A stretch of DNA of 64,000 bases, from positions 62,001 to 126,000 of the forward strand of contig CASGBA010000002.1 of the NCBI GenBank assembly GCA_949299755.1. The letters run 5' to 3'. The position numbers and the translations under genes are program-made. Within the stretch, counting starts at the first letter, position 1, and the number at the start of each line of letters is the position of its first letter. This document shows positions 17,320 to 25,512 of the stretch, piece by piece. The DNA comes from an uncultured Treponema sp. (GTDB lineage Bacteria > Spirochaetota > Spirochaetia > Treponematales > Treponemataceae). The notes beneath the pieces were generated by a model. That model was given only the letters and a program-made list of their open reading frames with translations, was not told the DNA's origin and made no database searches.

Positions 17320-19038
17320 CTAAAAAAAGGTAATCTCACCCGATCCGATTCCGGATTCCACAGATATACCGGTTATATTCCCGGCATACTGTTTATGCAA
17401 AGTAATTGTAAACTGATCGATTATTGACTTAAAAGCATTATCCTTGAGTTCCCAATTGGAAAGCCCGGATTTCTCAACTTCCTTTTTCTGTAAATCAGAC
17501 AGGCTTTCTATTTCCCGTTCCAAAGAAAGCGCCAAACCGGAATAGGTGTCACTGGCAGTGATCAAGGAAGTCAAATGTTTACGGACAGCCGCACATTTTT
17601 CATTGAAACCCGCGGGAAAAACAGTGAAATTTTTTAAGGCTTTGGCAATTTCAAACTGGGCTTCCTTGAGTTTGGTAAAAAAATCGGAACCCGTAAGCTT
17701 GATTTTTTCCGCAAGTTCCCCGGTTTCAGTTATTTCATTCACAAAATCCGAAAGAAGGTTGTCGGACTCTACAAGAAAATTCTGGAGCAAATCCGACATG
17801 GCTTCTATTGTGTCTTTTGAACGCCCGATAAAGGCATCCATGTCATTGGCAGAGTTTCGGACTGAACTGATGGCATCGTTCTTGGCTATTTCAATTTTTT
17901 GAAGGACACGTACATGTTGAAGTGAATTCACAACCGGCAGAAGGTCCGTAAAAACAATGGATATATCACGGCTTTTGGTTTTTATGAGCTTGCAGGCTTT
18001 GGCAAGACTTTTTTGGGTATTCAGGTATTTGAAGAATTCATCCAAAATTCCCTGGAAATCAGAAAGAATTTTTTCAAACCTGAAAGAAATACCGTTTTCC
18101 CCGGCATCCTCGGAAATAAAGGAATTGATATAGCCCTGGCGCTTTTTCTCCACGCTTTCCAGAATATCCAAAACCTTATCCCAATCAGCTTGAAATATCC
18201 TGGTACAGTCCTTCAACTTGGAACTTATGTCCTCCAGAATTTGAAGGGCGATTTTACAAAGCTGCATATCGAAGGTTAAAACATCCCTTTTCCGCTCGCA
18301 GTCTGAATCATTTATCGATGAATAATCCTTGAATTCTTTAAGACAGAGGACAACCTGATCCGCGGATTGTTTTATGATATCCTGCATCTGGATTGTCTCC
18401 ATGTCCTTTGAAATGAATGTCCAAACCTCATCCGCATTTTTTTTAATTTCCGGAAGGGGTTCTCCAATAGACTGAAGGACTTCCTGCATATTGCAGTGAC
18501 CCACGTTACAGGAAGACAGGGCTTTTTTCTGGGAAGATGAAAGATCAGAAATTATACCTTCAAGAGACTGGATATTCTGAAGAAGAGAGCCTTCTTCTTC
18601 CACAAGCTTGGAAGAATTCTCTATCATGCTGGAGGAAAGTTTTTTAAGGCTTTCTGTAATGCTCGAAAAAGCCCGGCCTCTTGCCCCGGATTTGATGGAA
18701 ATAACCATTGCGTTAAGGGAAAGAAGCTCCATTTCCTCACTGCAATCCTTTATAACCTGGACATCCTTATTCAAATCGCTGAGCATTCCGATTTTTTCAT
18801 TGAGCTTTTCCAGCATCGGTTCATAAACCGCTTCCCTGCCTGTCCAAAAATCATGGGATACAGAGCCAAAATTATTGCATTCATTGCCGAGAAGGCGTAT
18901 TTTTTCAGAAAGGCTGTCTGAGCTTTTGTTTTTTTGGACAGTCATCAATTCAGGGAAAATATCTCCCAGAGACAAAAAAGCCATCTCCGTTTTCCTGCCG
19001 GCTGCCTGAAGCTCCACCAACATATTATGCATATCCAC
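17320..19038 (-). CDS. Soluble coiled-coil protein with a decayed MCP-like tip
   Basis: A 572-residue helical protein with no membrane segment or signal peptide, so cytoplasmic. Residues about 100-135 align by eye with the MCP hairpin: LLSLNAMVISIKSGARG then RAFSSITESLKKLS, against [17 protein letters not shown] then RGFAVVADEVRKLA. The receptor Glu/Arg contacts for CheW and CheA are replaced (IS-IKS). The rest is long amphipathic helix with a CNVGHC cluster near residue 183. The start is GTG with AGGAG nine bases upstream. It lies between cheD and the MinD-like ATPase, 32 bases from the latter. I know no named family for it. It could be a cytoplasmic receptor relative that organises arrays, or a structural scaffold. 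Confidence 0.75.
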   Translation of the reverse strand: MDMHNMLVELQAAGRKTEMAFLSLGDIFPELMTVQKNKSSDSLSEKIRLLGNECNNFGSVSHDFWTGREAVYEPMLEKLNEKIGMLSDLNKDVQVIKDCSEEMELLSLNAMVISIKSGARGRAFSSITESLKKLSSSMIENSSKLVEEEGSLLQNIQSLEGIISDLSSSQKKALSSCNVGHCNMQEVLQSIGEPLPEIKKNADEVWTFISKDMETIQMQDIIKQSADQVVLCLKEFKDYSSINDSDCERKRDVLTFDMQLCKIALQILEDISSKLKDCTRIFQADWDKVLDILESVEKKRQGYINSFISEDAGENGISFRFEKILSDFQGILDEFFKYLNTQKSLAKACKLIKTKSRDISIVFTDLLPVVNSLQHVRVLQKIEIAKNDAISSVRNSANDMDAFIGRSKDTIEAMSDLLQNFLVESDNLLSDFVNEITETGELAEKIKLTGSDFFTKLKEAQFEIAKALKNFTVFPAGFNEKCAAVRKHLTSLITASDTYSGLALSLEREIESLSDLQKKEVEKSGLSNWELKDNAFKSIIDQFTITLHKQYAGNITGISVESGIGSGEITFF

Positions 19039-19069
19039 GATTTGCCGCTCCTGTGCCTCCGTTCAGGAT

Positions 19070-20053
19070 TTAAATCCCTGCTCCCGGAAATTCACTTTTA
19101 AGACGCTCCAGATCGCTGTTATCATACTGGCCGTCCTCTATAAAATTATCATCCAAGCCGTAATTATGGACGGAAATGCGTTCGGCGGAAGCTTGAACAG
19201 CCACCATGAATTTACAATCCGGATTTAAAAGACATAGGGGCGTTCTCCGGGCCACAGAAACCGGAACCTCGGAATCCTCCGGGAAAAATCCTATAAAATC
19301 CAAATGCACATCCAATTTTGCCCTTACAAGGGATCTGAGCCGCTTGGCCATTTCCAAATCCTGGCCGTCCTTCCCCCTGTTTAATATAATCTGGGGACGG
19401 AACCCCGACAAGCCTTCCCTTGCCTTTATCCCGCTTTCAGGGAATTTCTCACAAAGCTCATCAAAAATGGAAAGAACGGAAAAATCCGTGCCATGGGTGT
19501 TCTGTTTTATGGAATCCTGAATAAAAGCCCGTTCCGGCCCTCTCGGAGAAAACTGGGTATTCATGAAGCGGAAAACAGCGGCTTTCAAAAAGGAATAGGC
19601 ATTCAAAATTGATGTGATTTCCGCCGTCGTAACAAGGATTGAATTCCTGGTCATCAGGTAAAAATCCAGGATATTGTAGGTACTTCCGCCCCCCAAATCC
19701 AAAACCGCATAATCGCCCGGCAAAAGAGATAACTCCTTAATCAGTTTTTTCTTCGTAAAAAAGTCCAGGTTCGGTGTGCCGGGGTAAAGACAGTCTCCGG
19801 CAATGAATTTAAGGTTGGGAACCGAAGTTTCCTGAAGGAGAGGCTCCACAGTGGGAATCTGCTTGTATATAAAATTGCCCAGACCGGCGGAATTATTCTT
19901 CAACCCCAAAAGGGTATGGAGATTCGCTCCACCTAAATCAAAATCGCAGAGAATAACCTGCCTGCCCGTCTGAGCCAGCGTACCTGCAAGGTTCACGGCG
20001 ACAACGCTTTTACCTACACCGCCTTTACCGCTGGCAACCGGAAGAATTTCCAT
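19070..20053 (-). CDS. MinD/ParA-family ATPase (FlhG/ParC-like)
   Basis: A 327-residue P-loop ATPase with the deviant Walker A SGKGGVGKSVVAVNLA at residues 8-23, ILCDFDLGGANLH (Walker A-prime Asp) and AVLDLGGGSTYN (switch II region). Such proteins position division sites, flagella or chemosensory arrays by dimerising on membrane or DNA. The extended middle and the neighbours (a coiled-coil MCP relative and cheD) suggest a role in chemotaxis array placement, similar in idea to ParC of Vibrio or PpfA of Rhodobacter. FlhG-type flagellar numbering is an alternative. The ATG has no ribosome site and a promoter-like -10 ends six bases before it. Confidence 0.85.
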   Translation of the reverse strand: MEILPVASGKGGVGKSVVAVNLAGTLAQTGRQVILCDFDLGGANLHTLLGLKNNSAGLGNFIYKQIPTVEPLLQETSVPNLKFIAGDCLYPGTPNLDFFTKKKLIKELSLLPGDYAVLDLGGGSTYNILDFYLMTRNSILVTTAEITSILNAYSFLKAAVFRFMNTQFSPRGPERAFIQDSIKQNTHGTDFSVLSIFDELCEKFPESGIKAREGLSGFRPQIILNRGKDGQDLEMAKRLRSLVRAKLDVHLDFIGFFPEDSEVPVSVARRTPLCLLNPDCKFMVAVQASAERISVHNYGLDDNFIEDGQYDNSDLERLKSEFPGAGI

Positions 20054-20059
20054 GTTTTA

Positions 20060-20088
20060 AACGTATCACTAATAGAAATGTTTTTCAA
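20060..20088 (-). promoter_or_regulatory. Candidate promoter of the MinD-like gene (leaderless geometry)
   Basis: On the minus strand TTGAAA (20083-20088) and TACGTT (20060-20065) are 17 bases apart. Only six bases separate the -10 from the ATG at 20053, so transcription would begin at or next to the start codon. There is no Shine-Dalgarno sequence in between. Confidence 0.4.
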
Positions 20089-20160
20089 TAAATTTATGAA
20101 AATTTATGGATGATTATCAGAAAGTGTAAAACACCATAATCATTCTGCCCCCTCAGGGAA

Positions 20161-20187
20161 GGTGCCGCGGGGATAACCCGCGGCACC
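20161..20187. other. Strong hairpin after the isomerase gene
   Basis: A perfect 11-bp inverted repeat, GGTGCCGCGGG and its complement with a GATAA loop, lies 9 bases after the end of the RpiB-type gene and marks the end of the GC-rich block. Neither side has a T-run, so it is not a standard intrinsic terminator. It may protect the 3' end of the operon mRNA or be a terminator carried in with foreign DNA. Confidence 0.6.
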
Positions 20188-20196
20188 GGCAGACAG

Positions 20197-20628
20197 TCAC
20201 CCCAAGGAACGCAACGCGTCCACCTTCGGCTGGGAGGAGCAGCCGGGCTCGAACTCAGAGCGGAGGAAGGTCTCCGCAAGCCTCTCCATCAGCCTGATTC
20301 CGATTGTGAATGCCCCGAAGCAGGCGATATTCGCATCATTGCTCATGCGCGCCCGCTCCGCGGAATACACATCGCTTATCAGGGCCGCATACGCACCCGG
20401 AACCTTGTTCGCCGCCATCGACATCCCCAGCCCGGTCCCGCAAATCAATATGCCGCGGTCGCACTCCCCAGCCGCCACGGCGCGGGCCACGCCCGCAGCC
20501 ACATTGGCGTATATCGGGTCATCGCCACCGAAATCAACCACCGTATAACCCTTCCCCCTCAGGAACGATACAAGCGCTTCTTTCTCCCTCCCCGCATTGG
20601 GGTCGCATCCGACAGCCACCTTATGCAT
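20197..20628 (-). CDS. RpiB/LacAB-family isomerase, probable D-erythrulose-4-phosphate isomerase
   Basis: A 143-residue sugar-phosphate isomerase of the RpiB fold. The catalytic Cys is present in ILICGTGLGMSM. The usual Cys-Asp-His near residue 9 is Cys-Asp-Pro (VAVGCDPNAG), and the His before Asn-Asp-Ala-Asn is Ser (ARMSNDANIACFG). Those histidines help open a furanose ring in ribose-5-phosphate isomerase. A four-carbon ketose 4-phosphate cannot form that ring. Together with DhaK, DhaL, the SDR and the tetritol-type dehydrogenase this points to DerI activity (D-erythrulose-4-P to D-erythrose-4-P). It is the last gene of the operon, GC-rich, with a strong AGGAGG. Function as plain RpiB is not excluded. 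Confidence 0.85.
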   Translation of the reverse strand: MHKVAVGCDPNAGREKEALVSFLRGKGYTVVDFGGDDPIYANVAAGVARAVAAGECDRGILICGTGLGMSMAANKVPGAYAALISDVYSAERARMSNDANIACFGAFTIGIRLMERLAETFLRSEFEPGCSSQPKVDALRSLG

Positions 20629-20640
20629 TCCGCCCTCCTG

Positions 20641-21285
20641 TCAATCTTCCATCACGGCCTTCATCCCGTCCGCCATCGCCTTCAGGATGATGCAGCACGA
20701 GGCCGCGCCGGCGTCAAGGACCCCGCGGGACCTCTCCCCAAGACGCGCCGCCCTTCCGTATTTCGCAACCATGTCCTTCGTGGACTCCTTGCCCTCCTCG
20801 GCCTTTTCCTTCATCTCCTCAAGGGCTTCCGCAAAACCGGCACCGGCCGCAGCGGACGCCTTGAGGGACTCGCACGCCGGATAAAGGCAGTCCACAAGCG
20901 TCTTGTCCCCCGGCCGGGCGTCCACTATCCCGTAAAGCCCTTCAAGCCCGGCAGAAAGCATCCGCGAGAAAAGCTCCAGCGTTATATCCCCGGAACCCTC
21001 GCCCTTCCCCGACATCTCCATGAATACAGTCCCGTATATCGGACCCATGCTCCCGCCTATTTTGTTAAGCAGCACGCTCCCCAGATCAAACAGCCCGTCG
21101 GTGAAATCCACCTCTCCGTCCCCGAGCTGCTCCCCGTACATCGTGAACCCCTTGGCCATGTTTATCCCGTGGTCCCCGTCGCCTATAAGCCCGTCCACAT
21201 CGCTGAGGTACTGCCTGTTCTCCTGCACCCCCTTCACCATCGAAAGGAGTATCCGCCTGCCGTCACTGTTTTTCACCTTGGACAT
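20641..21285 (-). CDS. dhaL: Dihydroxyacetone kinase-type L subunit (nucleotide-binding)
   Basis: A 214-residue DhaL domain, the nucleotide-binding partner of DhaK. The GDGDHGINMAKGF motif supplies the aspartates that hold the Mg-ADP or Mg-ATP, and GGSMGPIYGTVFMEMSG is the following glycine-rich loop. It starts 12 bases after dhaK. In PTS-type systems DhaL is recharged by DhaM, but no dhaM is present here, so an ATP-using pair like the fused kinases is more likely. In this context the substrate may be erythrulose rather than dihydroxyacetone. It belongs to the high-GC segment. Confidence 0.92.
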   Translation of the reverse strand: MSKVKNSDGRRILLSMVKGVQENRQYLSDVDGLIGDGDHGINMAKGFTMYGEQLGDGEVDFTDGLFDLGSVLLNKIGGSMGPIYGTVFMEMSGKGEGSGDITLELFSRMLSAGLEGLYGIVDARPGDKTLVDCLYPACESLKASAAAGAGFAEALEEMKEKAEEGKESTKDMVAKYGRAARLGERSRGVLDAGAASCCIILKAMADGMKAVMED

Positions 21286-21297
21286 CTCCAGCCCCCT

Positions 21298-22311
21298 TCA
21301 CCACTGCCTGAGGCCCATGCTGTACGCGTCGGCGTCAACCAGCCTTTTAAGCTCACCGTCAAGCTTCATAACAGTCAACGTCGCTCCCATCATGTCAAGG
21401 GACGTGAAGTAATTGCCCACATACGGCCTGTGGATTTTTATGCCCATGCCGCTCAGAAGCTTCTCCACCTCGTTGTACAGGACGTAAAGCTCCATCACGG
21501 GCGTCGCCCCGAGTCCGGAAACAAGGACGGCCACCTCGTCCCCCTCCTTGAAAGGATAATCGGGGACGACCACATCCACCATCCTCTTCGCCATGCCCGC
21601 GGCGCTCTCCAGCGGGCACACCTCTATCCCGGGCTCTCCGTGGTGCCCGATCCCCACCTCCATCGTCCCGTCCCTTATCTCGAAGTTCGGGTGCCCGACC
21701 GCGGGCAGAGTGCAGGGCGTAAGGCCTATGCCTACGCTGCGGCAGCTGTCTATCGCCTTCTGCGCAACGGCGATGACCTCCTCAAGGCTCCCGCCCTCCG
21801 CGGCCCTCGCCCCGCCGCACTTCCACATGAATATCTCCCCGGCGACGCCCCTTCTCTTCCCCATCTGGTCGCGGGGCGCCGACGCGACATCATCATTGGC
21901 GACCACGGTCTTCACCGTTATCCCCTCGCGCGCGGCCATCTTCACGGCCATCTTCACATTCATGTTGTCCCCGGAGTAGTTCCCGTAAAGGCAGGCGACA
22001 CCCTCGCCGCCGTCCGCCGCACGGAACGCCTCCAGGAAAGCCACCGCCGTGGGCGACGAGCATATCTCGCCCACCGCCGCGGCGTCGCACATATTCCGCC
22101 CCACGTATCCGACGAACGCCGGCTTGTGCCCGGAGCCCCCGCCAGTGACCACGCCGACCTTCCCCTTTTTGGGCGCGTCCGCGGCGGCGATCACACCGCG
22201 CGGATTGTCCCCGCCGCTTTTCACCAGTTTAACAGTGTCGCCGTGGCACTTGACGAAGCCCTCCAGCATCTCGTCCACTATGTTGTCCGGATTGTTCAGT
22301 ATCCTCTGCAT
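21298..22311 (-). CDS. dhaK: Dihydroxyacetone/erythrulose kinase substrate-binding subunit
   Basis: A 337-residue DhaK domain that binds small ketoses covalently through a histidine. The sequence shows GGGSGHKPAFVGYVG at about residues 57-71 and the active-site His in EVGIGHHGEPGIEV, so it should bind substrate normally. A fused kinase would be about 570-590 residues. Here K and L are separate genes, read together with the SDR upstream. M. smegmatis D-erythrulose kinase (DerK) is a DhaK-DhaL fusion of this family, and the neighbours favour erythrulose. Dihydroxyacetone from glycerol is the main alternative. The gene lies in the GC-rich block, and its non-coding strand shows a long false frame because of base composition. 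Confidence 0.9.
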   Translation of the reverse strand: MQRILNNPDNIVDEMLEGFVKCHGDTVKLVKSGGDNPRGVIAAADAPKKGKVGVVTGGGSGHKPAFVGYVGRNMCDAAAVGEICSSPTAVAFLEAFRAADGGEGVACLYGNYSGDNMNVKMAVKMAAREGITVKTVVANDDVASAPRDQMGKRRGVAGEIFMWKCGGARAAEGGSLEEVIAVAQKAIDSCRSVGIGLTPCTLPAVGHPNFEIRDGTMEVGIGHHGEPGIEVCPLESAAGMAKRMVDVVVPDYPFKEGDEVAVLVSGLGATPVMELYVLYNEVEKLLSGMGIKIHRPYVGNYFTSLDMMGATLTVMKLDGELKRLVDADAYSMGLRQW

Positions 22312-22366
22312 TTCTTTTTCCTCCTCCGCGTCAGCCCCGCATGCGGTGCGGGATGCGCCCGTTTGA

Positions 22367-23134
22367 TCATTTGATTGTGAACCCGCCGTCCACCAGCAGG
22401 TTGTGCCCTGTTATCATCGAAGCCCCGGCACTGCACAGGAACGCCACCGCCGCCGCGATTTCGTCCGGCTCTGCGAAGCGCCCGGACGGCATCTCCTTCT
22501 TGAAGGCGTCCCCGGCAGGACCGTCCCACGCCTTGTGGCCCATGGCGGTAAGCACAACCGTGGGGGAGACGCAGTTCACCCTTATGCCGTAGGCGCCCCA
22601 TTCCTTCGCGAGGACCTTCGTCATCGCTATTATCCCGCCCTTGCTCGCGCAGTACGCAACGTGCCCGTCGAGGGCGACGACCCCGGCCTGGGACGCCATA
22701 TTCACTATGCAGCCGTTGATTTTGTTCCCTATCATGTACCTGCCGGCGGCCTGCGCCATCAGGAAATTCCCCGTGAGGTTTATGCTTATGACCCGGCTCC
22801 AGTCCTCAAGACTGATGCTTTCAGCATTACCTAACGCGGTGACACCGGCACAACTGACAAGGATGTCGATGCGCCCGAAAGCCTCCGCTCCGGCTTTGAT
22901 TATCCGCTCGGGCTGCCCGGGCTCACATATGTCGCCTGATACGCCTATACAGTTGCCGCCTAATGCCTTTGCGATTTCATCAATTTTAGGATTTCTTGCT
23001 GCAAGAACCAGATTCACACCCTTTGCCTTGAAAAATTCGGCGGTGGCATAGCCGATGCCGGAACTTCCTCCGGTAATCACGGCTGTCTTGCCCTCGAGAG
23101 AGAAATCTTTGTCCACCTTTTCGTATTTAAGCAT
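22367..23134 (-). CDS. SDR oxidoreductase, D-threitol dehydrogenase-like
   Basis: A classical short-chain dehydrogenase of 255 residues. The NAD(P) motif is TGGSSGIGYATAEFF, followed by SCAG (NNAG position), the catalytic Ser/Tyr/Lys in VNMASQAG and VAYCASKGG, and a C-terminal VDGGFTI. The VNCVSPTVVLTAMG stretch and overall layout resemble D-threitol dehydrogenase (DthD) from tetritol operons, from memory only. The base composition changes inside the gene: bases 22981-23040 have 24 G+C of 60, while 22381-22440 have 38 of 60. It stands 136 bases after the zinc dehydrogenase and just before dhaK. Confidence 0.85.
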   Translation of the reverse strand: MLKYEKVDKDFSLEGKTAVITGGSSGIGYATAEFFKAKGVNLVLAARNPKIDEIAKALGGNCIGVSGDICEPGQPERIIKAGAEAFGRIDILVSCAGVTALGNAESISLEDWSRVISINLTGNFLMAQAAGRYMIGNKINGCIVNMASQAGVVALDGHVAYCASKGGIIAMTKVLAKEWGAYGIRVNCVSPTVVLTAMGHKAWDGPAGDAFKKEMPSGRFAEPDEIAAAVAFLCSAGASMITGHNLLVDGGFTIK

Positions 23135-23270
23135 AAAGCACCTCTACAGATATAGAAGAATCAAACAAAAATCACAGAGCCCATGAATACATAAACTCTG
23201 CCTGCATATGCGAAAACACAACTATCCCTGCGCTGAAGACAACAGGTCCTGCGTTTCCATTTTACGTCCA

Positions 23271-24359
23271 TTAAGCCATATCAGGAACAAGAATGACTTT
23301 CAAAGCTCCGTTCTCTCCTGTCTTTGCTATATGGAAACCTTCCTCCCATTTTTCCAACGGGAACTTATGCGTAACAACTCCTTCCGTCGGAAGCTTGCCG
23401 TTCCCGATCCATTCAATTACGGTATCATAACAGAAAGGACTTAAGTGGGATCCAAGCAGATCCAATTCCTTCCTATCAGAAATTATACTCCAGTCAACAG
23501 TCACAGGAGCGCCGAATACCGAGAATTCAACAAACCTTCCCATTTTTCGGATACAATCCAATCCCTGCTGAACACTGGAAGGATGGCCGCTGGCTTCGAT
23601 ATAAATATCACAACCATATCCGCCTGTTAATTCTTTTATTTTTGCGACAACATTATCCTTGCCGGGATTCATAACCATATCGGCTCCGAAGTCTTTTGCT
23701 TTTTTCAGACGGGCATCATTCATATCCAACACAATGAGCAGCTTCGGATTTGCCTGCCGTAGCGCGCCTACCATTCCCAGACCGAGGGTTCCAGCACCGG
23801 ATAACACCACTACATCAGTTGTCTTCACCTGGGCACGTTCAACACAATGGAAAGAACAGCCATAGGGCTCAATCAAAGCGGCTTTTTCGATAGGCATATC
23901 GCCCGGAACAAGATACGGCAACGCTTCTTTTGTCAGTTTTACATATTCCGCCATACCACCGTTTACATTATTCTGGAAACCGAACAAATCATGTTTTTCG
24001 CACATCCAATGCCGCCCTGTTTTACAGAACATACAATCACCGCATGGTACAATTTGCTCAGGGCAGATGCGATCACCGATCTTCCAGTTTCCTTTAACAT
24101 TGGGACCTATTTCCACTACTTTTCCGACAAATTCATGTCCGGGTATCATAGGTTCTTTTATATATTTCGGCTGACCGTCAAAGCCCCAGAAACTCGCCGC
24201 TCCGGCGAAGGCTTTTGTATCTCCGGCGCAAATTCCGCAAGCTTCCACCTTCAAGATCATCTCGCCTTCACCGGCTCTGGGCGTATCAACCATTTCAAAC
24301 CGGTAATCGCCCGGCGCATACGCCACAATTGCCTTCATCTTCTGTGGTAAATCACTCAT
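23271..24359 (-). CDS. Zinc alcohol dehydrogenase, erythritol/L-threitol dehydrogenase-like
   Basis: A 362-residue medium-chain dehydrogenase that would oxidise a polyol with NAD+. The catalytic zinc ligands are in ACGICAGD and IPGHEFVG. The four structural-zinc cysteines lie in VPCGDCMFCKTGRHWMC, and the cofactor loop is GAGTLGLGMV. The phrases KHDLFGF, SFWG before the GHE motif and VDWSIISDRKELDLLGSHL agree, as far as I recall, with EltD of M. smegmatis, which makes erythrulose from erythritol or L-threitol. It lies in the ABC transporter operon, 27 bases after an ATPase gene, with a strong AGGAGGAG ribosome site. Another polyol, such as glycerol or a pentitol, remains possible. Confidence 0.85.
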   Translation of the reverse strand: MSDLPQKMKAIVAYAPGDYRFEMVDTPRAGEGEMILKVEACGICAGDTKAFAGAASFWGFDGQPKYIKEPMIPGHEFVGKVVEIGPNVKGNWKIGDRICPEQIVPCGDCMFCKTGRHWMCEKHDLFGFQNNVNGGMAEYVKLTKEALPYLVPGDMPIEKAALIEPYGCSFHCVERAQVKTTDVVVLSGAGTLGLGMVGALRQANPKLLIVLDMNDARLKKAKDFGADMVMNPGKDNVVAKIKELTGGYGCDIYIEASGHPSSVQQGLDCIRKMGRFVEFSVFGAPVTVDWSIISDRKELDLLGSHLSPFCYDTVIEWIGNGKLPTEGVVTHKFPLEKWEEGFHIAKTGENGALKVILVPDMA

Positions 24360-24385
24360 ACATACTCCTCCTGTATTTATATAAT

Positions 24386-25510
24386 TTATTTTTCACGGAT
24401 CCGGTCTCCCGTATCCTTATCGAACAAATGAGTCTTTTCGCCCCGGACTTCCAGCTTAACAATATCTCCGGAGTGATATCTTTTTTCATCTTCAGTAATA
24501 AGCATAAGCAAAGTGTTTCCTACATGAATACCTATACGGCGTTCATCCCCAAGGTTCTCAAATGTTGCTATATGCTCAGGCGAACCGTCGGATTCTGAAT
24601 CTCCAATCAGGACATCCATAGGGCGCACACCGACTTTACATACAAAGCCGTCTTTTACAACGGAATTGTAACGTTTCGGAACGGCGATCTTCAAATTACT
24701 GTTTTCAAAAGTAAAGAAAAATTTGCCGTCACCGCCGATGATTTTTGTTTCCAGAATATTCATCGGAGGCTCACCGATAAAAGAAGCCACGAATTCATTA
24801 ACCGGATCATCATATACCTCGGCGGGAGTACCAAACTGCTGGAGCACCCCGAAATTAATGATGGCTATTTTTTCAGCAAGTGACATCGCCTCTAATTGAT
24901 CATGGGTGACATAAACAGTCGTGCATTTAATGTCATTGATCAGGCGTTTAATTTCAGTACGCATCGCCTGACGGGCTTTTCCGTCCAAATGCGACAAAGG
25001 TTCATCCATCAGCAATAATTCAGGACGCCTTATAATCGCACGCGCGATATTCACCCGCTGCTTCTGACCTCCGGAAAGTTTAACCGGCATTTTATCGAGA
25101 AGATCATCGCATTGCATAAGGGGAGCGATTTCCCTGACCCGCCTGTCGATTTCCGCTTTATCAACACCTTTTGCCTTCAGGTTAAAAGCGATATTCTCAT
25201 AGACAGTAAGAGGCGGATACATTGCATAATCCTCAAAAGCCAAACCGATGTGCCTGTCCTTCGGCGGCAGATCATTGACCAGGGTATCTCCGATATAAAT
25301 TTCCCCCTGCGTTATTGTTTCCAAACCTGCGGTCATGCGCAATGTCGTTGTTTTTCCGCATCCGGACGGACCAAGCAAAGCAATAAATTCCCCAGGCTTG
25401 CACAAAAGGTTTAAATCTTTCACGGCAAAATCATTCGGATTAGCATTTTTTCTTTTTTTGCCGTCATCTTCATACCGTTTATACAGATGTTTAATTGTAA
25501 GCCCTGCCAT
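24386..25510 (-). CDS. Sugar ABC transporter ATPase (MalK/UgpC type), canonical copy
   Basis: A 374-residue ATPase of the CUT1 sugar-importer family. Walker A is GPSGCGKTTTLR, the signature is LSGGQKQRVNIARA and Walker B is LLLMDEPLSHLD. A TOBE-type regulatory domain fills about residues 240-374. The start is supported by GGGAGG. Its stop is two bases from the next upstream gene, which encodes a second, different ATPase. CUT1 importers normally use one ATPase twice, so a pair suggests a heterodimer as in the rhizobial glycerol importer GlpSTPQV. Confidence 0.93.
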   Translation of the reverse strand: MAGLTIKHLYKRYEDDGKKRKNANPNDFAVKDLNLLCKPGEFIALLGPSGCGKTTTLRMTAGLETITQGEIYIGDTLVNDLPPKDRHIGLAFEDYAMYPPLTVYENIAFNLKAKGVDKAEIDRRVREIAPLMQCDDLLDKMPVKLSGGQKQRVNIARAIIRRPELLLMDEPLSHLDGKARQAMRTEIKRLINDIKCTTVYVTHDQLEAMSLAEKIAIINFGVLQQFGTPAEVYDDPVNEFVASFIGEPPMNILETKIIGGDGKFFFTFENSNLKIAVPKRYNSVVKDGFVCKVGVRPMDVLIGDSESDGSPEHIATFENLGDERRIGIHVGNTLLMLITEDEKRYHSGDIVKLEVRGEKTHLFDKDTGDRIREK

Positions 25511-25512
25511 TT

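Noticed and set aside
20161-20187. The 11-bp hairpin as an intrinsic terminator
   Set aside because: The stem is strong but no T-run follows on either strand, so it is listed only as a hairpin.
20623-22374. A 583-codon plus-strand open frame opposite dhaK and dhaL
   Set aside because: Its translation is Arg/His/Pro-rich with no family motif, while the opposite strand encodes clear DhaK and DhaL. It is a product of high GC in antisense.
23135-23270. A weak GCAGAG/CTCTG stem between the SDR and the zinc dehydrogenase as a terminator splitting the operon
   Set aside because: The loop is about 15 bases and the stem only five or six, so I do not treat it as an operon boundary.
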